Part shown: positions 1 to 5,506 of the stretch, piece after piece
Numbering within the stretch: position 1 is the first letter of the stretch
How the letters are laid out: each line of letters starts with the position of its first letter
From: Spirochaetaceae bacterium
GTDB lineage: Bacteria; Spirochaetota; Spirochaetia; Treponematales; Treponemataceae
Length of the DNA stretch: 5,534 nucleotides
Assembly (NCBI GenBank): GCA_017382775.1
Contig: JAFNZQ010000001.1
Location: 1-5,534 of the forward strand
Direction: 5' to 3'
The notes under the pieces: model-generated
Told to the model about the DNA's origin: nothing
Seen by the model: the letters and a program-made list of their open reading frames with translations, nothing else
The model's database searches: none
Made by a program: the position numbers and the translations under genes

Positions 1-787
1 CAACGGTTTCGCCAACCTTTACAACACGGCGTTCAACTCGGTTTCCGTTGATAACGTAAACAATGTGTTCATCAAGGGAGATTTGAACAGCCAAGGAGGG
101 AACAACTGTTGCATCGGGGATGGTTTTTATGTAAAGACGAACCTTAGCAAACATTCCGGCGTTGATTCGCTCGTCGAATTCGTCAAATTCCAGGTGAATT
201 TGTTTGGTTCGGCTGATGGGATCCACAAGGGGTGAAATTCGAACAACCTTTGCGGGGACTGTTTCATCGGGATAAGCTTCGAGACTGACCATTCCCACGA
301 GACCTTCCTGTAAAATTCCAACATAGCGTTCGGCAACGCTTGTGCTTATTTGCAACCGACTTGTATCACCGACTGTGGCAATGGGAGTTGCTGTGCTGAC
401 TTTCGCACCAACTTGCATGGGGACAGACACAATGGAGCCGGAAATCGGAGCGTTTACACGACTGAGAGTGTACCGCATTCCCGGTGCCGAAGGATCCACC
501 TGGGCAACCATCTGGCCCTTTTGAACCTTAGTTCCCAGAACGATTGGGAGTTTCACAAGAGTTCCCGCCATATCGGGATAAATATCCACTTTATTCTTGG
601 CTTCAATATCGCCGTGAACATCGATATAGGTGGTAATTTCCTCTTTGGAAACGGTTTCAGACCGAACAGTGAAAACGGTCTCTTCGGGGTTTTTCATGGC
701 GGAAGCCTTTTTTCCGCCACAAGAAGTGAAAACAAAAGCAACGGCAATTCCAAGAAAAACAAGCCTCGGAAAAATTTTCTTATTCAT
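1..787 (-). CDS. Periplasmic adaptor (membrane fusion protein) lipoprotein of an RND-type efflux pump, hairpin-less BesA-like; 3' end outside window
   Basis: This adaptor should bridge an inner-membrane pump and the TolC-like channel encoded just upstream. The visible 262 residues start with a signal peptide ending in a lipobox, F20-T21-S22-C23, so the protein is probably lipid-anchored through Cys23. The two halves of a lipoyl (barrel-sandwich) domain are clear: about 57-98, including GTKVQKGQ, and about 112-140, including NAPISGSI. A beta-barrel follows (about 148-222), then the start of the membrane-proximal domain. Only about a dozen residues join the lipoyl halves, where most adaptors have a coiled-coil hairpin of tens of residues. 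This matches what is known of spirochaete BesA. The start at 787 has a TAAGGAG ribosome site 6 nt upstream. The gene follows the tolC-like gene by 24 nt, so they form an operon. The C-terminus is lost at the window edge. Substrate is unknown. Confidence 0.93.
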   Translation of the reverse strand, partial: MNKKIFPRLVFLGIAVAFVFTSCGGKKASAMKNPEETVFTVRSETVSKEEITTYIDVHGDIEAKNKVDIYPDMAGTLVKLPIVLGTKVQKGQMVAQVDPSAPGMRYTLSRVNAPISGSIVSVPMQVGAKVSTATPIATVGDTSRLQISTSVAERYVGILQEGLVGMVSLEAYPDETVPAKVVRISPLVDPISRTKQIHLEFDEFDERINAGMFAKVRLYIKTIPDATVVPSLAVQISLDEHIVYVINGNRVERRVVKVGETV

Positions 788-793
788 TTAAAA

Positions 794-800
794 CTCCTTA
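794..800 (-). promoter_or_regulatory. Ribosome binding site of the adaptor gene
   Basis: On the minus strand TAAGGAG lies 6 nt before the ATG at 787, inside the 24-nt gap after the tolC-like stop. It fixes the start of the adaptor and supports independent translation within a shared transcript. Confidence 0.8.
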
Positions 801-811
801 AATATCCATTT

Positions 812-2119
812 TTAATTCGATTCGGCAGGAACAGCTAATGAACTGATGGTACCGAAAGGCAAGTTCAATTTATTTTCGTAATCCAAAATGCTTACAAACA
901 ATCCCAAAGCGCCTTGAAGCAATGCAACTTCCGATTGAAGACGGGAATCCGTGGCGGATTGCAAGGACAAATAATCCTTAACACCGCTGTTGTATGCAAT
1001 ACGAGTCATTTCCAAGGTTTTTTCGGAAAGCTCATAACTGGATTTCAAACTTTCCACCGCCTGGCGTGACTGAATTATTGTTCGCATGGAAGAAGAAAGT
1101 TGAGTTTGGAAATTCGTTATGGTATTTGAAAGATTCAATTCCGCATTGCGAACATTGTCTTTTGCACTGAATACCTGCTGGCAATAGGAGGAAAGGGGCA
1201 AAAATTTATCCACCGAAAGGGAAATTGTGGCAGAGAAAGAACCGCCGTCTTTCCAGTCTTGGTCGAGAGTTTCGTTGGTGGCACTGGGTTGATATCCCCA
1301 TCCCAACTGAATTACGGGAGAATACAAATTTATTCTGGCAGCCAAAAGACCGAACTTTGCAATTTTCAAAGACTGTTCGGCGGCGGCTACATCCAGACTT
1401 TTTCCGCTTAGAGAGGAAAAATCAATTTCTTTGATGGCAAAAATGCCGGAAAGGTCGCCGTCAAGAAGAAGGTTCGTATCGGAAGGGATTCCCAAAAGGT
1501 TTTTGAACTGATCCAAATTGTTGTCGTAGTTAATTCGTGCGCTCAAAACGGAGGGCTTAGCGGTTTCCATTCGAACCTGGGCACTCATCATGTCCAATTC
1601 GGATGTGCGACCGTTTCGGTAAAGTGTACTGGCCTGCCGGTATTGCTCTTCCAAAAGTTTAAGATTTTTCTCCTGGGCTTCCGCATAAGCGGATTGATAC
1701 AAAAGATTTGCAAAAAGTTGGCGAACGGAAAGTTCGATGGAGCGAGTTGCTTGTTCATAACTTATTTCGCCGGAATCGTAGGAAAGTTTTGCTTGAAAAA
1801 TGTTTGTAAACATCATAGGTGTTATGGTCCATGAAATGTTTACTCCGGCGGAAAGAGTGTAATCATATGCAAGAGGTGCCACAGGTTTTTCGTTTGGTGA
1901 ATGGATAGTGAACGATCCATTCACAGAAGGGATGAGACCTCCATAGCTTGTCCATTTTTGACGTTTCAGAGAATTAAAAGAGATTTGGGCCTGTTTAAGC
2001 GAAATGTTATTTTCGAGAGCCATCTGCACAGCATCAGTCGCTGTGAGGCGCATATCAGTAGCAGGCAAAACAAGAGAGCAAAATGCAAGAAAAATTATTC
2101 CTGCAAAAAACTTTTTCAT
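812..2119 (-). CDS. TolC-family outer-membrane efflux channel (BesC-like)
   Basis: This 435-residue protein should form the trimeric outer-membrane and periplasmic duct of a tripartite efflux system. A signal peptide (MKKFF start, hydrophobic to about residue 18, likely cleavage after LPA at residue 20) leads into the first outer-membrane efflux repeat. That repeat has the usual AVQMALENN helix (about 30-38) and an LIPSVNGSF strand entry (about 62-70). The second repeat begins near residue 240 and includes AARINLYSPVIQLG; it ends with the typical YNSGVKDYLSLQSA segment and a final long helix near residues 380-420. Length is normal for the family. The start at 2119 has GGAGG 4 nt upstream. It is first in an operon with the adaptor gene, and the order channel-adaptor resembles besC-besA of Borrelia. 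The transported compound cannot be read from sequence. No regulator gene is adjacent. Confidence 0.93.
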   Translation of the reverse strand: MKKFFAGIIFLAFCSLVLPATDMRLTATDAVQMALENNISLKQAQISFNSLKRQKWTSYGGLIPSVNGSFTIHSPNEKPVAPLAYDYTLSAGVNISWTITPMMFTNIFQAKLSYDSGEISYEQATRSIELSVRQLFANLLYQSAYAEAQEKNLKLLEEQYRQASTLYRNGRTSELDMMSAQVRMETAKPSVLSARINYDNNLDQFKNLLGIPSDTNLLLDGDLSGIFAIKEIDFSSLSGKSLDVAAAEQSLKIAKFGLLAARINLYSPVIQLGWGYQPSATNETLDQDWKDGGSFSATISLSVDKFLPLSSYCQQVFSAKDNVRNAELNLSNTITNFQTQLSSSMRTIIQSRQAVESLKSSYELSEKTLEMTRIAYNSGVKDYLSLQSATDSRLQSEVALLQGALGLFVSILDYENKLNLPFGTISSLAVPAESN

Positions 2120-2123
2120 ACAA

Positions 2124-2128
2124 CCTCC
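2124..2128 (-). promoter_or_regulatory. Ribosome binding site of the tolC-like gene
   Basis: GGAGG on the minus strand lies 4 nt before the ATG at 2119 and decides the start codon. Confidence 0.8.
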
Positions 2129-2151
2129 GTAAAAGACTATTTCATATGAAA

Positions 2152-2157
2152 ATTATA
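2152..2157 (-). promoter_or_regulatory. Probable -10 box of the efflux operon promoter
   Basis: The minus strand carries a perfect TATAAT, ending 32 nt upstream of the tolC-like ATG. A start site near 2145 would give a leader of about 26 nt with the ribosome site near its 3' end. No good -35 is present: at 16-17 bp spacing the hexamers are TGTTTT and ATGTTT. The upstream DNA is a series of phased A-tracts that may make up for the weak -35. No operator is evident. Confidence 0.55.
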
Positions 2158-2285
2158 CATAAAAAGTGTTTAAAAAACATTTAAAACTTTGAAAAAAATG
2201 CACTGTTTTAGGGGATAAACTCGTTTTTTTTAGTATATTTTTTCCCCATTTTTTTCCTAATTTTACGCAGAACTTTCAAGGGAGG
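2158..2285. other. A/T-tract-rich intergenic DNA upstream of the efflux operon, probably curved
   Basis: No gene is visible here. On the plus strand A-runs are centred near 2163, 2174.5, 2184.5 and 2195, about one helical turn apart. T-runs follow at 2224-2231, 2238-2243, 2249-2255 and 2261-2264, spaced about 10.5-13 bp. Phased tracts of this kind bend DNA. The stretch ends at the first palindromic repeat. Confidence 0.5.
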
Positions 2286-2311
2286 AACTATTCGAATTTT
2301 TCGAATAGTTC
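2285..2311 (+). repeat. Palindrome copy 1
   Basis: Perfect inverted repeat with arms AACTATTCGAA and TTCGAATAGTT around TTT (core 2286-2310). The next pair, G2285 with C2311, also matches, so the stem is 12 bp here. It is preceded by GGAGG, unlike copies 2-5. Confidence 0.95.
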
Positions 2312-2391
2312 GTTTTTCCGCAAAATCGCCGTGATGCAACAAAAAATGTGTCCGTTAATTGAGAACACCCAACGGCACAAAACCGGTGGGC

Positions 2392-2416
2392 AACTATTCG
2401 AATTTTTCGAATAGTT
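2392..2416 (+). repeat. Palindrome copy 2
   Basis: Same 25-bp core with 11-bp arms. An outer GTGGG (2386-2390) can pair with CCCAC downstream (2423-2427), giving a second 5-bp stem beyond an asymmetric internal loop. Confidence 0.95.
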
Positions 2417-2497
2417 CGTTCTCCCACAAAATCGCCGTGATGCAACACAAAATGCGACCGTTCATTGAGAACACCCAACGCCACAAACCCGGTGGGC

Positions 2498-2522
2498 AAC
2501 TATTCGAATTTTTCGAATAGTT
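2498..2522 (+). repeat. Palindrome copy 3
   Basis: Same 25-bp core, preceded by CCGGTGGGC. It is followed by CGTTTTTGACACC instead of the usual spacer, and is the last palindrome before the rid-family gene. Confidence 0.95.
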
Positions 2523-2573
2523 CGTTTTTGACACCGATGAAATACCTTTTTGAGACTATACCGTTAATCCGGG

Positions 2574-2602
2574 TTGACAAAAAGCAAATTTTATGCTACA
2601 CT
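2574..2602 (+). promoter_or_regulatory. Promoter of the rid-family gene (extended -10)
   Basis: A perfect -35 TTGACA (2574-2579) is followed after 17 bp by TACACT (2597-2602), which carries the extended -10 motif TGC immediately before it (2594-2596). The predicted start, near 2609, leaves a leader of only about 12 nt that is almost entirely the ribosome site. The promoter lies 51 nt after palindrome copy 3. Confidence 0.75.
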
Positions 2603-2610
2603 GATACCTC

Positions 2611-2615
2611 GGAGG
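2611..2615 (+). promoter_or_regulatory. Ribosome binding site deciding the rid-family start
   Basis: GGAGG lies 5 nt before ATG 2621. Together with the promoter at 2574-2602 it rules out the longer in-frame start at 2465, which lies upstream of the promoter and inside the repeat array. Confidence 0.85.
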
Positions 2616-2620
2616 ATCGA

Positions 2621-2998
2621 ATGGCATTAAAAAAATTGATGAGCGCGGAAACAGCAAATCCCTATTCCGCTGCATTGGAAATAAAAGCCGATAAATTGGT
2701 TGTATTGTGCGGACAAGTGGGGGAAGATGAAAACGAAGTCCTGGTGGATGGCGGATTTGACTGCCAAGTGAGAAAAACATTGGAAAATTGTATTGACCGA
2801 TTGTCAGATGCCGGATGTTCACTGTCCAACGTTTTTAAGGTGAATGTATTCTTGAGCGACATCTCCAATTGTGGACGTTTTAACGAAATATATCGTGAAT
2901 TTTTTTCGGAAAAACCGCTTCCTGTTCGCACAACCGTGCAGGCAGGATTACCCGAGGGTTACCTAATCGAAATGGAATTGTGGGCTGTTAAGGAATAA
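2621..2998 (+). CDS. Rid/YjgF/YER057c/UK114-family protein, probable enamine/imine deaminase
   Basis: Rid proteins are small cytoplasmic trimers; RidA hydrolyses reactive enamines and imines such as those made by PLP-dependent dehydratases. This 125-residue protein has the normal length and fold signature: NPYSAAL near the N-terminus (Tyr15, matching RidA Tyr17), CGQVG (30-34), the helix ending in GRFNEIYREFF (85-95, Asn88), and PVRTTVQAGLP followed by IEMELWAV (101-123). Arg103 matches RidA Arg105, which binds the substrate carboxylate, and Glu117 matches RidA Glu120 if one residue is skipped. Cys30 stands where RidA has Ser30, and Thr105 where it has Cys107. The retained Arg suggests an active deaminase, but the exact Rid subgroup is uncertain, so I give no symbol. 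It is monocistronic, with its own promoter, and is flanked on both sides by palindromic repeats. Confidence 0.9.
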   Translation: MALKKLMSAETANPYSAALEIKADKLVVLCGQVGEDENEVLVDGGFDCQVRKTLENCIDRLSDAGCSLSNVFKVNVFLSDISNCGRFNEIYREFFSEKPLPVRTTVQAGLPEGYLIEMELWAVKE

Positions 2999-3056
2999 TT
3001 CCCTCGACAACCGGTTACATATAACAACTCAAATTTTCTCAAAATTTCCATGAAAT
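2992..3056 (+). other. Short region after the rid-family gene, no clear terminator
   Basis: Two small inverted repeats are visible: GGAAT-A-ATTCC across the stop codon (2992-3002) and AAATTTT-CTC-AAAATTT (3031-3047). The second is all A/T in its stem and has no GC-rich base, so it is a poor intrinsic terminator. Transcription may run into the palindrome array. Confidence 0.35.
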
Positions 3057-3068
3057 AACCCGGTGGGC

Positions 3069-3093
3069 AACTATTCGAATTTTTCGAATAGTT
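3069..3093 (+). repeat. Palindrome copy 4
   Basis: Same 25-bp core with 11-bp arms. As in copy 2, GTGGG before it (3063-3067) can pair with CCCAC after it (3100-3104). Confidence 0.95.
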
Positions 3094-3172
3094 CGTTCTC
3101 CCACAAAATCGCCGTGATGCAACACAAAATGCGACCGTTAATTGGGGAAATCACCGGTACGAAGTCACGGGC

Positions 3173-3197
3173 AACTATTCGAATTTTTCGAATAGTT
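3173..3197 (+). repeat. Palindrome copy 5
   Basis: Same 25-bp core, preceded by CACGGGC and followed by CGTTTTTCCGC. The outer pairing possible here is CGG with CCG. Confidence 0.95.
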
Positions 3198-3275
3198 CGT
3201 TTTTCCGCAAAATCACATGATGAAACACAAACTACGCCCGCCCCCTGAACCCGTCGAAGGAAAATTCATCAAACG

Positions 3276-3306
3276 AGGAACTATTCGAATTTTTCGAATA
3301 GTTCCT
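3276..3306 (+). repeat. Palindrome copy 6, extended to 14-bp arms
   Basis: Same 25-bp core (3279-3303), but both flanks extend the stem: AGG before it pairs with CCT after it, giving 14 bp around the TTT loop. It is the last copy before the DUF4954 promoter, whose -35 begins 29 nt after the extended stem. No T-run follows, so it is not a standard terminator. Confidence 0.93.
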
Positions 3307-3335
3307 TATCTTCGCAGAAAAGTCCGGGGAAAACC

Positions 3336-3364
3336 TTGACTTTTTTTGTAAATTCAGATATAAT
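3336..3364 (+). promoter_or_regulatory. Near-consensus promoter of the DUF4954 gene
   Basis: TTGACT (3336-3341), a 17-bp spacer that begins with a T-run, and a perfect TATAAT (3359-3364). Initiation about 7 nt after the -10 falls at or within a base or two of 3371, the A of the start codon. No Shine-Dalgarno sequence precedes the ATG, so translation is probably leaderless. Confidence 0.8.
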
Positions 3365-3370
3365 TTATGT

Positions 3371-5506
3371 ATGGCTAAAGTGTTTTTTGATGACGGATCG
3401 GAAGAATTTCATGAAATAATAAATTCCGAACACGTTTTCGATGAAAGTATGTTCCGCTCCTCACGCCCCATAACAGACGACGAAATTGCCGTGCTGAAAA
3501 AAAACGGCTGCCGCTGTACCGACTGGGGAAAAGTATTCGTGCATAAACTGGATTTCAACCCGGAACTGATTTGTTCCGTAGAATTTTCCGGAACCGTTGT
3601 GCTGGGACGACTACGAAAAGCCTTTTTGCGTCATCACGACCTAACCTTGGAATGTGGCATCTACGATTCCATGTTGCGAAACTGCGTAATCGGCGACCAC
3701 TGCGCCATACGCAACGTCCGCTACTTGGAGAACTACAAAATCGGCGACTCCGTAATGCTGTTCAACATAAACGAAATGAGTTGCACTCACCACTCCAAAT
3801 TCGGCTGTGGAGTGCTGAAAAAAGGCGAAAACGAAAATGTCCGAGTGAATATAGCAGTTTGCAACGAAAACGAACAACGGAGCGTGTTGGCTTTCGAATC
3901 AATGATTACCGCTGATGCTTTCCTGTGGTCAAAATATCGAGACGACACCAAACTCATGGATTGCTTCAAGGCGATGACCGAAGCCGAACACGACCCGGCA
4001 ATTCCCACATACGGAATCGTGGGAAGTAACGCCGTAATCAAAAACACACTCCTAATTAAAGACGCCAAAATCGGAGATTTTGCCTACATAAAAGGCGCGC
4101 TAAAATTAAAAAACATCACGGTTTTATCAAACATCGACGAAGTCTCCCAAATCGGTGAAGGCGTGGAAATGGTAAACGGCATTTTAGGCTACGGAAGCAA
4201 GGTTTTTTATCAAGCCGTTGCAGTGCGATTCGTAATCGGTCGCAACTGCCAATTAAAATACGGTGCCCGTTTGATAAATTCGGTGCTGGGCGATAATTCC
4301 ACCGTCTCCTGCTGCGAACTTTTAAGCAACCTTATTTTCCCATTCCACGAGCAGCATCACAACTCGTCCTTCCTAATTGCGACAACCATAATGGGACAAT
4401 CCAATATTGCGGCGGGAGCCACCATCGGTTCAAACCACAATTCCCGTAGCCCCGATGGCGAAATCATCGCCGGACGCGGTTTCTGGCCGGGACTTTGCAG
4501 CGACTTTAAGCACAGCAGCCGTTTCGCATCCTTTTGTCTGATTTCAAAGGGGTCGTATCAAAACGAGCTGAACATAACATACCCATTTTCACTAATTCGG
4601 ATCAACAATTCCACCGGTGAATTAAACATTACGCCGGCATATTGGTTCTTATACAATATGTTTGCCATCGCCCGAAACAATTCAAAATTTTTGAAGCGGG
4701 ATAAGCGCCAAAAAATCGTTCAGCACATCGAAACCGACCCTTTGGCCCCGGATACCATCCAAGAAGTCCTCTTTTCCTTGGACAGAATAATCGAGTTAAC
4801 CGCCAGAGAATTACATTCTCCCAATTTGCAAGCGGCGAAAAATTTCCTTCATCAAAACCCGGATAGTTCCATCGTTTTGGAAGATCCAAGGACGCAGCGG
4901 AAAAGCCCCGGAAAAATTCTGAAAGCCCCGTTGGCGTACAAGGAATATCGGAAAATAACAAAATTTTTTGCCGTCCGAAGTCTAATTCGATACTACCAAA
5001 ATTGCGGTGAGAAAAAATTTACGGCGAAAGTGCTGGATGAAATGCAAAAACTCCCTCTTTACACGGAATGGCTGAACGTGGGAGGCCAAATCATTCCCGC
5101 AAAACTAATCGACAAACTATTTTCCGATATCAAAAGCGGAAAGATTAAGCGCTGGAATGAAGTTCACGCTTTCTATGATGAATGCCAAAAAAATTACGAC
5201 AACTACAAAGCCCGATACGGAATTTTCCTTTTGGAAACCCTTTACTCCAAAAATATTCGCGAATTTGGAACCGAAATTTACAATGATGTAAAAATCGATG
5301 TAATGACAGTGTGCGAGGAAATGTTCAACACAGCTTTTACATCGCGAAAACGGGATTACGATGACTTTTTCCGCGCCCTACCCTATCGCAACAATGAAGA
5401 AATGACCGCCGTTTTAGGAACCGTCCACGAAAATCAATTCCTAACCGAATACAAAAATCAAATGGAAGAGTTCAAAAAAACTTTGTGCCAATTTTTCCCA
5501 GACTAA
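3371..5506 (+). CDS. DUF4954-family protein with hexapeptide-type left-handed beta-helix
   Basis: The 711-residue protein matches what I recall of the DUF4954 family, whose function is not established. Residues 1-31 are a leader (FFDDGSEEFHEI). The family-like N-terminus RPITDDEIAVLKKNGC begins at 32. Hexapeptide-like turns follow at about 96-135 (NCVIGDHCAI, YKIGDSVML) and again at about 216-390 (IVGSNAVIKN, AKIGDFAYI, SVLGDNSTV, SNIAAGATIG), as in beta-helix acyl- or nucleotidyltransferases. Conserved-looking polar clusters are HEQHHNSS (327-334), GSNHNSRSPDGE (353-364) and GFWPGLCSDFKHSSRF (370-385). From about 430 the protein appears largely helical and charged. No signal peptide or membrane span is visible, so it should be cytoplasmic. 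An alternative start is Met27 at 3449, but no ribosome site precedes it, and the codons before it look coding. Sugar-nucleotide or acyl transfer is only a guess from the fold. Confidence 0.85.
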   Translation: MAKVFFDDGSEEFHEIINSEHVFDESMFRSSRPITDDEIAVLKKNGCRCTDWGKVFVHKLDFNPELICSVEFSGTVVLGRLRKAFLRHHDLTLECGIYDSMLRNCVIGDHCAIRNVRYLENYKIGDSVMLFNINEMSCTHHSKFGCGVLKKGENENVRVNIAVCNENEQRSVLAFESMITADAFLWSKYRDDTKLMDCFKAMTEAEHDPAIPTYGIVGSNAVIKNTLLIKDAKIGDFAYIKGALKLKNITVLSNIDEVSQIGEGVEMVNGILGYGSKVFYQAVAVRFVIGRNCQLKYGARLINSVLGDNSTVSCCELLSNLIFPFHEQHHNSSFLIATTIMGQSNIAAGATIGSNHNSRSPDGEIIAGRGFWPGLCSDFKHSSRFASFCLISKGSYQNELNITYPFSLIRINNSTGELNITPAYWFLYNMFAIARNNSKFLKRDKRQKIVQHIETDPLAPDTIQEVLFSLDRIIELTARELHSPNLQAAKNFLHQNPDSSIVLEDPRTQRKSPGKILKAPLAYKEYRKITKFFAVRSLIRYYQNCGEKKFTAKVLDEMQKLPLYTEWLNVGGQIIPAKLIDKLFSDIKSGKIKRWNEVHAFYDECQKNYDNYKARYGIFLLETLYSKNIREFGTEIYNDVKIDVMTVCEEMFNTAFTSRKRDYDDFFRALPYRNNEEMTAVLGTVHENQFLTEYKNQMEEFKKTLCQFFPD

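Larger units (their letters stand above)
2281..2568 (+). repeat. Left cluster of about 106-bp repeat units, each headed by a 25-bp palindrome (units 1, 2 and the first half of 3)
   Basis: Three identical palindromes begin at 2286, 2392 and 2498, exactly 106 bp apart. The two 81-nt stretches between them are close copies of each other: both contain CAAAATCGCCGTGATGCAAC, then CCGTT(A/C)ATTGAGAACACCCAAC, and end in CGGTGGGC. After the third palindrome the unit is degenerate. It starts CGTTTTT and keeps CCGTTAAT at offset 39 instead of 42, then is replaced by the rid promoter and gene. Spacer 2 is about 54% G+C, while the palindrome is 24%. No protein-coding use is likely, since the open frames through it are only translated repeats. 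I do not recognise the family. Confidence 0.9.
3057..3330 (+). repeat. Right cluster of about 106-bp repeat units (tail of unit 3, units 4 and 5, degenerate unit 6)
   Basis: The cluster opens with AACCCGGTGGGC (3057-3068), the same 12 bases that end unit 2. Palindromes then begin at 3069, 3173 and 3279, spaced 104 and 106 bp. The 79-nt spacer of unit 4 matches unit 2 almost exactly for its first 40 bases and then diverges. The 81-nt spacer of unit 5 keeps CGTTTTTCCGCAAAATC at its start, as in unit 1, and is largely different after that. After copy 6 only a faint unit start remains (CTTCGCAGAAAAGTCCG) before the next promoter. Orientation is the same as in the left cluster. Confidence 0.88.

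Noticed and set aside
342..838. Plus-strand open frames over the adaptor gene
   Set aside because: They are shadows of the minus-strand adaptor, which has a lipobox, lipoyl motifs and a ribosome site.
2286..2310. Palindromes as intrinsic terminators
   Set aside because: The stems are AT-rich with 3-nt loops and no T-run follows. They occur in series, including upstream of promoters, which does not fit simple termination.
2286..2310. LexA (SOS) operator
   Set aside because: TTCGAA and GTTC resemble pieces of the Gram-positive LexA box, but the spacing and symmetry do not match CGAAC-N4-GTTCG.
2263..2499. Small open frames in the repeat clusters (also 3063-3248)
   Set aside because: They translate the palindromes in several frames on both strands and have no ribosome sites or recognisable protein features.
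2528..2533. Second perfect TTGACA after palindrome 3
   Set aside because: No reasonable -10 lies 15-19 bp downstream; the TTGACA at 2574 with an extended -10 is far better.
2465..2620. Longer N-terminus for the rid-family protein from ATG 2465
   Set aside because: That stretch runs through palindrome 3 and the promoter. A GGAGG-preceded ATG at 2621 gives the normal family length.
2498..3093. Integron gene cassette with attC sites around the rid gene
   Set aside because: Treponema can carry chromosomal integrons, so this was considered. I find no RYYYAAC/GTTRRRY core pairs at the segment ends, the palindromes are perfect where attC sites are imperfect, and no integrase gene is visible.
2286..3303. 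CRISPR array
   Set aside because: The palindromes are evenly spaced, but the intervening sequences are homologous to each other and about 80 nt long, a gene interrupts the series, and no cas gene is present.
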